Source of the DNA: Neelides folsomi
Lineage: Eukaryota; Arthropoda; Collembola; Neelipleona; Neelidae
Length of the DNA: 64,000 bases
Direction: 5' to 3'
Assembly (NCBI GenBank): GCA_034687125.1
Contig: JAQGBZ010000271.1
Span: 1 to 64,000, forward strand
The notes under the pieces were generated by a model. The model did no database searches, was not told the origin of the DNA, and was given only the letters and a program-made list of their open reading frames with translations. Below, piece after piece: positions 1 to 10,439 of this stretch. The position numbers and the translations under genes are program-made. Positions within the stretch are counted from its first letter, which is position 1. Every line of letters starts with the position of its first letter.

Positions 1-2563
1 TTATTTGAATTTCTAATGACTTGTCAAGTAACATGATTCAATTCTCAATAATCTTCTCAAATGGAATAGAGTATAGAAGGACTTAATTTAAATTTTTAAA
101 CTGGGTCTCCCCGATGTTATTCGACATAAATATGTGCGTTTTGCAGTTAAATTATACAAATTTAGTTTCAATTGAAGTGGAGGCATCGTTGCAAATATGA
201 TTCAGTCATGATAAGCTTACATCCTATGAAAGAGAGATAGGGAGGCTGAAGGCTGAGCAAATGAAAGATGCATTTGAGATGAGATGTAAACCGAGGATTT
301 GGATTGAGAAATGGGGAATTATAGGAAAATATTCAAGATAATATTGATAAAAGTGTGATAAAAAGGAGTGTTGAAACGAGCGGATGACCGAGGCCCCAGA
401 CAGTCGTCTCAGTCTTTTGAATTTGGATGTGGGCCGATGGCAGTGGTTCGTATTTTAAGGTCTCTTTTTTCACCCCCATTGTTACGCATTCGTGGCATAA
501 TAATGGCTCCTCGCCTCTTTCCCAACGAAGGGCAAATGGGACTAGGGGAGTTAGATGGGAACAAGGAGAGAGAAGGAGTGAGATAGGAAATAGAGGGACA
601 AGGTTAAATTTCAAATTAACTCTCTAAATCCATATTGATAAATATTTGAGTGGGGAAGGTTGGCTTTGGTTGTTTTGGAGTTGTTCCATGGCCATTTTCT
701 CCTCACTGGAAAGATCCCCCTCCTCCTGGACCTTCCTGTGAGAATAAAGAAACTGAAAATTTAATGAGGCGATTCGAGGGCGAGGGTGGAATGAGAAGAA
801 TCCTCCTTTGGTCCAATATGAGACTGTGTGAATTGGAGCTGCGGAATGGGAATAATGGGATAGGACTCGATTCCACCTATATATAAAACCTCCCGACCAT
901 GCTCCTAGCCGAGTTAAAAAGAGAAACGAGAGTGGGGGGAGTCCTTATTCTTCGGAAGGGCATGAGGGGGGCCTTGAGCTCAACTCGGGAAGGATTGTGG
1001 AGTGTCCGTAGGCATAGGGTCAGAGATGGATGTAGGCCAGGGGAGAATAGCGTCGCGGAAAGTGTGTCAATGTCACGGGAGACGCGTAGGCCGTATCGAT
1101 TCCTCTGTCTGCGTCTGAGTGAGTGGCGGAGGGCCTTGGTGAGGAAGGTCAGCCCGCGACCCTGAGCTTCTTCCCGAGAACACCCGAGTTTCTCTCCTGA
1201 GGTCACTCCATTCCACGTTGCTCGTTGAGCCAGGCTGCTCGGAGAGTCAGGCGAGGCTCAACAATCAGATCATTACGTGAATTCACCTTGTTCGCTTCTC
1301 GAGGCCAATTGGAGAATCATCAATGTCATTTTCCTACAAATAATACGCGAGGAGCGATTACATATAAAACAATTTTACAATTCCAATCTCCTTTTCCTCA
1401 TTCTATGATGAAGTGGGAGTGAACGTGCATTAAAAGGTTAGTAAAAGAAGACGAGCCAATTCCTGTTTTTCCCCTTTCGAGTGTTGTGGTAGCCCATTAT
1501 ATATACATTTTCCTTTATTTTGTCGTCTCATGGTCGTAGTCATGGCCAGGAGGCTGAAAGGGGATTGAGGCTTCCACGACGGTGGCCTGGAAATGCCCGT
1601 CTCACTCACGGGAAGGTGAGAAGGGCATGGGGGGATTCTGAAGGCAGTTCAGAGAGAGAACTCGAGGAGTTATTACAATATTAGAGAGACGGAAGGCGGC
1701 CGAGGCAGAACGAAGGAGTGAGAGACCTTCTACTGGCCTAGGAATTATATTGCGAGTTTGCGAATCGCGTTTGTTGAGGCTTGTTCACAAGGGCAGGGTC
1801 GCTCTTTTTTGGCTCACCCTCCTCGCCTCTTTTCATAGAACTTTTAACTCGCCTCGATGTAGAGTCTCTCAACATCAGTCAGTGAATTTCCGGAAATGGG
1901 CGAGGAGACGTTCCTCACCTCACTCCTCGACTAGTGTCGGAGAACGACGATTCTATTCAATATCATTACTTTCGAGCTTCAATTGCATTACTTGTCCATT
2001 ACGTTTATTTGTGATTTAAATTTAACTCGTAGTTAATTTTTAAAGTGAATATAAGAATATAGTTAACGATCTATTTACTTATTATTGTCTATTATTCATT
2101 TCTTAAATAAACTATGTTTTTAATTTATTGTTGGTTGAAACGTTAAAAGTGTTTTTAATTACAATTCAAGACAAAAGTTAACAGCTGGGATTTAAATTCT
2201 TAACGACTAAATATTACGACTCAACTAACGACACCATTAGTGGGTTATTTTAATTTTATTCCAAAATATTAAATCTGTTTACGTGGGATCATCGAGGTTA
2301 TCCAAGAAAGCTAGCGTGATAAATGTGAAATAAAGGAAGTGAGGCAAAGTGCACCTGAGAGATTCCAAGAGAGTCATAATAAGAACGATATGTGTAGAAT
2401 AAACACATAAAGGTTTTGATCAGTGTGGTGTGACATTGAGAGGATTTGTTATTGGGAGAGCCATTCAATTAGAGAAGCCACTCGACCTTGGGGTTCGTGA
2501 GCAAACTGACTAATTAGGAATAAATGACTTCATATGTGTTATTTGGACTTTTAGGTTTGTATA
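1..2563. other. Upstream region of PRDM10, no supported coding gene
   Basis: No open frame here resembles a known protein. Short frames exist on both strands (for example 877-1206 minus and 1750-2019 plus), but they are arginine/serine-rich translations of GC-richer DNA without domain character. About 650-1950 is visibly richer in G+C than the flanking DNA, which fits a promoter and 5' UTR for the gene starting at 2564. A pyrimidine-AG directly before the PRDM10 start (AG at 2553-2554) could be the acceptor of a 5' UTR intron reaching back into this region. Confidence 0.5.
878..888 (+). promoter_or_regulatory. TATA-like element in GC-rich upstream island
   Basis: The sequence TATATATAAAA sits at the edge of a GC-richer block. 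It could position transcription starting near 910 for a 5' UTR exon of PRDM10. The support is motif shape and location only. TATA-like strings are common by chance in this AT-rich DNA. Confidence 0.2.
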
Positions 2564-5500
2564 ATGGAAGAAGAGACTCCACCGGTCAATCGTCCGTTCA
2601 GGATCCGTCGGCCTTCATCGAGCATCATCTCCAGTACGACACCATCAAATAATGTTTTTGCAGCTCCTTCGGCCCCACAAAGGTCAGGGGTGATGCGGAG
2701 GGATTTAGACGATGACGTTCAACCTTCATCCTCCTCGACCTCGTCATTTCCTCCGCCGTCGTCAGCTCGAGGTGGTCGATTCAGGAACCCACCGTCTCCA
2801 TTGGGATCTCCAGATTCGACCTTTTGGTCAGCTCCTTCCCCGGTCTCATACAGAGGACCAGCAACTCCCGGAGGTGTTTGTGCAGTCTCATCTTCCACAG
2901 CGGATGATTCATTTAATGAAGAAGCCCTTATCCCTCAACCACTCCCTGTTGAACCCGATCCACCTTCTCCACTTGATGTTCCTTCCTCCTCATTTTCTCC
3001 TCTTAGGAGTAAAATCAAAAAGGCATCGAGCTTTGAAAGGTTTTCGGCCCAACAATTGGCATCGGCCGCTCCCCAGCCACAATTACCGCCACCACCGCCA
3101 CCACCTCCGATCCCAATTGAGTTACCCACTTCCCCAGCACCAGGGCCAAGTCGGCTTATGTGGGAAGGTCAAAATGGAAGAAATTCCAATAATATTTCTT
3201 CTGGTTCCTCAACATCACACATTAAAATACCAAGTAAGAAGCTCGCTGCAAAACTAGCAAGCGTCTTCGAACAACAGGAGCAACAGCAAGCCTTTCGTCT
3301 TTCAGAAGCGATAAATGAACAGAACCAGCAGCAGCAAGTTCCTCTTGCGTTACAACCACCCTCAGTTTCATCAATTGTACAACAAGGGAGTCAGCAATTT
3401 TCTCAACAACAACACCAACAACTCATAGCTGAGGAAAATGAAAGTTTAATGAGAGAATTGTCCGAGAGCCCTCTCAACCTCACAGACAATTCAAGCTCAA
3501 ATGGTGCAAACGGTCCAGGGGGGATTTTACGGAATCCAACTGTCATCTCACAATCAACAAGGAATAAAAAGATTCCACTTACTCCCAAACAGAAGTTACT
3601 ACAAAGAATTCAAAGTGCTGGTGAACTCCTCTCACCTCTTTCACCTCCTCCGCACTCACCACCTTCAAGTGTGGTGGTTCAACAGCAACAGCTTCCTCAG
3701 CTCCCTGATAACCTCCAGAACAATTTGAGTAACAATGGAGTGGTTTTACACTCACCTCCACCCCAACAGTTGGAATATGGTTCTTACGAAGCGTTACTTC
3801 GACCGCCTCGTGACGACTTTGTTCAAGATCTCAAGGGAGTTGAGAGCGGAGACCCAAATGTTTCTGTTCTCTATGATGCTGATGCATATTCGTATTATTA
3901 TGGAAATATTCTTGCCGATGAAATATTTTCGTCGAGTTCGGGTGGCGGGTCATCATCACGGCAACTTCTCCTCATGAACCAGTCGACCTCTGCGCTCCAG
4001 GAGGCCGTCGACTCACTACAAGGACATCAGGTAGGATCTTCGACTTTACAAAGTTGCAATTTTCCTTCCTACTCTTATTATCAATTTATTCATCTTGATC
4101 GACTCTTTTTCCTTTTAACTCATTCAATATTGAGTCTTAATTAAAGTTTTTGTATATTAGTAACCATTTTCCCTATTTTACCACTAATTACTTAATGAAC
4201 CTCCTCATGGGCTAGGTTATGTTTATCTCATTGCCATTGCCAATATCTCTGTTGTTTCATGGTTAATTCGAAATGGCTGTTAAGCAATGTTGGTTAGGCA
4301 TGTGTTTTTATGTTAATTCAAACTATTAATATCAATGGAATAGGTATAATAGGAAGATTAGGTGTAAAAAGACCTTCTCACATTAATATCCAATTTAATT
4401 TCAATTCCTGCCAACATGGCTGCATGTAATATAGTAATACTTATAACTAAATACTTATAAGGGCAATTACGTAAATAGTATAGTTAATAATGGTATATAA
4501 TGTAAAATCAAATCGTTTATTGTTTAAATATAAAACATTTCAATTAGGCCAAGAGTTCCGAAATGAGGCTTTGTTAACCTTCACATTTATCTCATTGCGT
4601 TCAATATCAATTTTGTGAACTTGACATTTGATTTTAGTTACACTCCATGATTGAATTAATAATGTACTTCAGACCTCATTTCTTACATCCAATACAATTT
4701 TCAAAAAAAGTTAATTCATTTCTAAATATTTTTTAGGTTCTTCAAGGACATCCGCATGGCCATCTTGAATTTGTTCTTGGACTAAACGGAGAAGACCCAG
4801 GGCATGAAGGAGAAAGAAGAGACGATCAAGAACCTCCACATCCGCAATTCCTAGAACAAAATGAAGCTCAAAGAGCTGATAACATCTCAACACTTCGGAA
4901 TTTGTTAATGATGGAACCTCTTCGCACACACGATGACTCGTGGATAACTTCAGCCGACTATCAAAGAATGAGGGGAAATAATATGAGTTTAAATTCATGG
5001 GTCGGGGAATGGCCAAGACAATGGCAGCATGGACAAGAAGAGCAAGACGAAGTAATGGACATGTCTGTCATGGACGGATCAGATAAATCAAATAAACGGG
5101 GAAATCAATCGCATATGGAAGAAGAGGATTTGTCTGGATTGCCGCTTTTAAATTCAATGCAAATGCCATTGGATTTACAGCAGTTGAAAGGTCTCGATCG
5201 TCTTGAACATGCTGGGATGGAAGAGCAAAATAATCCAGTTGATCTCCACCATCACTATCGCCCAATCCCAATTGATGTAGACGAAGAGCCGGTGAATCTA
5301 ATGAGTGTGAATTTAGAATCAGATTTACAACACAACCAACTTTTAGAATCCCCCAAACAAGCGTCCTACTGTCTTTCAATAACAACGGCCCCTTCGTCCA
5401 ATAACGACAACTTTCCTATTGAAATTCAAAATGACAACATTGATGAAAGAAGACTAATCCGAGTAAAGAAGAATAAAGAGACGAGTATGGATCCACTTGT

Positions 5501-8189
5501 GCCACCACCCAAAAACCAAGTTGAACAAGCCGAACAACCAAATTTCATCCCGGATAAACCCGTTCAACCAAAATCCTTTGCTTCACTCCCAACTCCACTC
5601 AATTTAGTCCGAATGGGGAATGGAGGTTGGGCCGTGTTTACGAATAGAAATAAAACAATTCCGGCGAACACGAGATTTGGCCCTGTTGAAGGTCCATTAA
5701 AAAAAGCCTATGCTGAAGATTTGGAATCAACCAATGCAATTTATCCTTGCTTAGTAATGGTTGATAGCTCAAATATCCTTTGGCAATTGGACCGGACTGA
5801 TGATGAATTATGCAACTGGATGAAGTTTGTTCGGTTGGGAAAGAGTGCAAAGGAGCAGAATGGGATTATTTCTGAGAATGAAGGACTTCTATATTTTACA
5901 ACTTGCAAGGAAATCCCACCAAAGACTGAGTTACTTGTTGGCTATGGATTTGATTACGCTGCTCGTTATGGCTTACCATTTCATCCTCAACAGTCACAAG
6001 TGGCTCCGTCGGCCCAGCCGGATTCCGAGGCCCAAAGCCCAACTTCAAGCTCTAATGAGAAAATACTATTGAGTGGAGATTTGCCAAATATTGAGGCTTA
6101 TCTTTGTTTTGAATGTGATACTGATTACCCCACAGTGGAGGATCTCAATGATCATTTGGATAAAGACCACAAGGATGAAGAAGAAAGGAGACCTAAAAAG
6201 AAGAAAATTGTGAACAATCCAATTGCTGTTGTGTCCTCAAGCAGTGCGAAAGAAAATGTTGAAAGAAAAACGTTTTTATGTACTTTTTGCGGAGATACGT
6301 TTAGTTCCTTGGTTCTTCTTAAAAAACACGGAGAAATGGAACATGCCACTTTGAGAGAAACAAGAAACAATGTCAATGAAGAGGAAAGGGTTGAAGAAGA
6401 AGAACCACCTGTGAAAGTGAAATGTGTTCTTTGTTATAAAACATTTGCAACAAAGGATCGACTTGAACGGCACATGATTGTACACAGCGATGATGAATCC
6501 AAACCTCTTAAATGTAATTCATGTCCGAAGAGATTCCTTACTAACTCTGCTTTGGCTGGACATGTAAAAACTCATGCAGGTAAAATACTGTTTTTTATTA
6601 ATACAGGAATTATATTTTAATTATTGTGACCAATTAATTAAAATTATTCCTATTTTTTATTACAGAGGAAGGAAAATGTTTCGAATGTCCTATGTGTGAA
6701 TTTTCAACACAGCAACTTCTTCAACTCAAGGAACATGTCCAAACTCATAAAAATCGAGAAAACGGACTGTTCCATTGTCCTAGATGTTCAAAGGTAATTA
6801 CATTAGTACTATATTAATTACTGTACATTTAGCCACAATTGTTAGCATTTTAAAATATTTAATTTTGTCGAATTGCAATCTAAATATTTGTTGTTTTTGT
6901 AATAGAAATTCGTAATGTATTCAATGGTCCGGAAACATATTCGAGCTTTCCATGGCCCAAGACAGTTCGGTTGTGATACATGTCCAATGTCATTTCCAAC
7001 TTCTGACAAATTGAAGCTCCACCGATTGAAGCATTCCGATCATCGAGAGTTCCTATGTGCCGAATGTGGCAGACAATTCAAGAGGAAAGACAAACTTCGT
7101 GAGCACATGAAGCGAATGCATGAAAATAAGAAGAAAACCATCGAAATCACTTTAAGCTTAAAGGAGAAAAATGTGAAAAAATTTATACCAAAAGTTTCTC
7201 CAGAGGAATTTGAACGATTCATGTACAAATGTGGTGACTGCATGCTTGGGTTTAAACGACGAGGAATGCTAGTAAATCATTTAGCAAAGAGACATCCAGA
7301 CAAACCACCTCAAGCCGTTCCAGAACTCAACATGCCAATTCTTCGTCCAACAAGGAATTACTTTTGCCCTTATTGTGAGAGAGTTTACAAAAGCAGCAGC
7401 AAGAGAAAGGGGCATATTTTGAAGGGTCATCCTGGACAGGCCGTTCCTCCTCAACTACGAGGAAAGGATTTGAATAGTGGGGAAAAATCAGTTCGATCTG
7501 TTTCGGAAAGACAAAGCAATCGCATTAGCGAAAAAGAAAAGGACGATATGAAAGTTAATGAAATAAGAAGAGAGACAATTGTTGGGAAAGTTCATGCAAA
7601 TCCACATGCTTGCACTTGGTGCCATCGACAATATGCCACGAGGGCTAAATTGTTGCAACATCAAAGAAAGTCCCATTTGCATTTGATGCCTGTTGATATA
7701 CAGGTAATTTACATTAATTTTAAAAATTAAATTACTTAATATATGAGAATGTTGCGGTATCTAAACTAGTTTTTGATTAAATATAATTTTTATTAATTTC
7801 AATTATTATTATTATTTTAGATGCCACGAACTCAAAAAAATAACGTTGTTCGAAATGAACAATCCAATGAAGTTATTTCCTTATCTGTATCAAACGAAGC
7901 GACTTCTGTCATTACAATTCCAACAACTGGCTCTAGCACAATTACAACCATCACAACCACCAATTCACCTCCAGAAAGCGAAGAAGGAAGTGTAATTGGT
8001 TATCTTCTTACAACAGCGACCGTCGGAGCGAACGGCGAGCTGAGCAATTTGATCCCTGGAGAATTAGTCATGCTCCCTGTTCCCTCTCATCTCCAAAGCC
8101 CTTCATCCCAAAACAGCCTCCAGCAAAGTGTGAACAATGTGATCTCAAACCTCAATGTTGTCAATCCGATTCTCACTCAAAACGATTGA
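2564..8189 (+). CDS. PRDM10: PRDM10-like PR/SET domain zinc-finger transcription regulator (5 coding exons)
   Basis: Coding exons are 2564-4030, 4737-6579, 6666-6793, 6906-7703 and 7821-8189. The sum is 4605 nt, or 1534 aa plus stop, with matching phases throughout. Residues 1 to about 770 are low complexity, rich in Ser, Pro and Gln. A PR/SET domain at about 775-905 carries FGPVEGPL, LCNWMKFVR and ELLVGYGFDYAARYG. Eleven C2H2 fingers follow, starting near residues 945, 1003, 1051, 1081, 1106, 1137, 1167, 1196, 1253, 1300 and 1380. The stretches QFKRKDKLREHMKRMH, FKRRGMLVNHLAKRHPD and VYKSSSKRKGHILKGHPG are close to vertebrate PRDM10 as I remember it, so the family call is firm. PRDM10 is a nuclear DNA-binding regulator. 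The start is the first ATG after an in-frame TAG at 2552-2554, although extra 5' exons are possible. The protein is longer than vertebrate PRDM10 (about 1150 aa), mostly because of the N-terminus. The tail after the last finger is Ser/Thr/Ile-rich, as is usual in PRDM10. Confidence 0.93.
3061..3435 (+). repeat. Poly-Pro and poly-Gln coding low-complexity tracts in PRDM10 exon 1
   Basis: CCN runs near 3085-3112 encode a proline run. CAA/CAG runs at about 3268-3290, 3325-3340 and 3390-3425 encode glutamine clusters. They lie in the reading frame of PRDM10 and mix synonymous codons, so they are selected or tolerated protein tracts more than pure microsatellites. Confidence 0.7.
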
Positions 8190-8259
8190 CTTCTTTTTTA
8201 GTTTTCTTCTGTTTCATTCAATTTTATTTTGAAAATCAGTATGGAAGGAAATTGTTTTT

Positions 8260-8265
8260 AATAAA
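8260..8265 (+). terminator. Polyadenylation signal AATAAA, PRDM10
   Basis: This canonical hexamer lies about 70 nt after the PRDM10 stop codon, followed by T-rich sequence. The position fits a short 3' UTR. Use of the site is inferred. Confidence 0.55.
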
Positions 8266-10439
8266 TTGTACTTTTAATAAGCTTTCTTATATTTAAGGAA
8301 TTTGGGAATAACTCTGGTTGAGTAGAATCATGTTAACAAATCTTATTAATTAATGATTTTCAAGAGGGTTCACTTCCCTCCCTCACAAATTGTTTTTTTC
8401 CTCGATAAACTCTTCACTTATTTCAATTCATGAGACAATTTAACTGTAATATTAAATAATGTTTTACAAAAACATTAACTCAGAAGGCTGATTTGTTTTT
8501 GTACTATCTCGTATTTTAAAAAAATGTTGAGGAAAAATGTTCATTTTATCTTGTAATTATTGAGGGGTTGTATTGTAGTAGAAGGACGGTTAATATTGGA
8601 TGAATTTATAAGACAAATTTATTTGAAGGACCAAGGACGAATTTTTCATTTCATAATCCTTTGATGAATGTATCAGGGAATCCTTGACTTCCCTCTTATC
8701 TTATTCATTGAACTATTGCCAAATTGGGGGACGCCGAGTTCCTCTACCATTAAATAAATGTAGGGAGTTTTTTTTAGTTTAGTTTGGATTTCCGTGTGTA
8801 GAATTGCTTCTTCACCCCAAGTGCCAATTTTCTAAAAATAAATCCCAAAGTTGAAAAGTATATGAGCTAACATTTTAAAGAGCAGATGTGTGAATTTCCC
8901 ACTTTGTTGATTTTGTGCTCAATTTCAATTATATTAAATTCATATCATATTTTCAAATATATTTTGAAAGAAAATACCCCTCCATGTTTATGATAACAGG
9001 ATTACATGTTTAATGTAATATAATTCGAAATATCATTGGTATAAATATATAATCTACTTGTATTGTTTAAACAGAAGTTAAAACTTTTAAACTCGTATCA
9101 ATTTTGTTTGTTTTACCCGGTTATTAAAATTTAGTCAGAAGTAATTAGTTGTTTAGAAGTTTATAACCATTGAATAAATAATGTTAAACTTGTGTGTAAA
9201 TAATTTTAATGAGTCACGAGACAATTTTAAAAAAGGATGAAGCCAACGATTTAAGAGAGATGAAAACTTGTGAAGAATTTTGTGGAATGATGTAAAGTGC
9301 CAAAGGGCGCTGTGAAGCCTTCAAGTTGACTCGCGTGTCTTTCACATGTCGCATCATAAATAAGTTAATCTTCAATTCTTGTTCGTTTTTGAATGTTTAA
9401 AGAGTTAAGGATCCGATGGAGATCTCAAAAACGTCATTTGTGGCACGTCATTAAAGTAGGAAGTACAATTTTAGAACTTTGTGTGTTCTTACAACTTTCA
9501 CTTCTCTCATCTTCACTCCACCCGTGACTCCACGCCGAGAAAGACCACAGTTAATTTTGATCCTCTGTAAAATCCATTCGAAAGTTTAAATAAGAAACTG
9601 CTTAAATCTTATTCAATATATGTAATTACCACCATTAATAATATATACACCTTTCAAAAATTAATATATTTTGATGTGAAAAGTGAAATTATTTACAAAT
9701 TGCGAAATATTTTACTCAAAAATAAATCAAATATTTAGCTAAAATATATTCTATTAAAACAAAGACTTTCGTATGAATTGAATTATAAAAAGTATATAAC
9801 GAATAACTAAATAATTATTACAGTGAATATCGACTTCATTTTAAAAAACGAACTCTAAAATAAATAATACTAAACGTGTAAGTAGTGTGGAAAAGGAATA
9901 ATTATCGATAATAAAAGAATACTATCAAATATTCGCGTAACGCTATTGTTTGTGAAATAAATACGCACGCTGTAGTTAATAATTGGTTAAATTAGCGATA
10001 CAAATTTAATTGTTTAGTTCGGTTACATACATAGGAGGCAGTTGGAGTTTTTGCATGAGAATTACAAACAATCCAATATTAAGCTTGACATAGAGCGTGA
10101 TATTTCTTTCTCTAAAATATCCTAAAAACCGTTTGTTTTACATTAAATATTATAATTATCAATATTAAAAAATACATTATCTAAATAAAGTTCTTTGATT
10201 CAACATATACCGTTCCTTTTATATTTAATTACTTATTTACATACTCGCTGTACTAAGTAAATATAAGAGTATAAATTTTATATAAAGATTGTTAAGGCGT
10301 TTTTCTTGCAAGTGGTGTTTCACATTACGTATCTTATTATTGTTTTAATCACTCAAATTCGCAATAAACAATTGAAGTAATAAGGTGGATTGCGAAAAAG
10401 TTGTTTTTTTCATCCAAATCTCCTTTACATAAAGGGAAG
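8266..10439. other. Intergenic AT-rich DNA between PRDM10 and DUSP3-like gene
   Basis: About 2.2 kb without an open frame worth reporting on either strand. I see no known repeat or RNA gene. It should contain the DUSP3 promoter, but no clear core element stands out from the AT background. Confidence 0.5.

Noticed and set aside
877-1206. 109-codon minus-strand frame upstream of PRDM10
   Set aside because: Arg/Ser/Leu-rich translation of a GC-richer block with overlapping frames on the other strand; no domain, no splice context.
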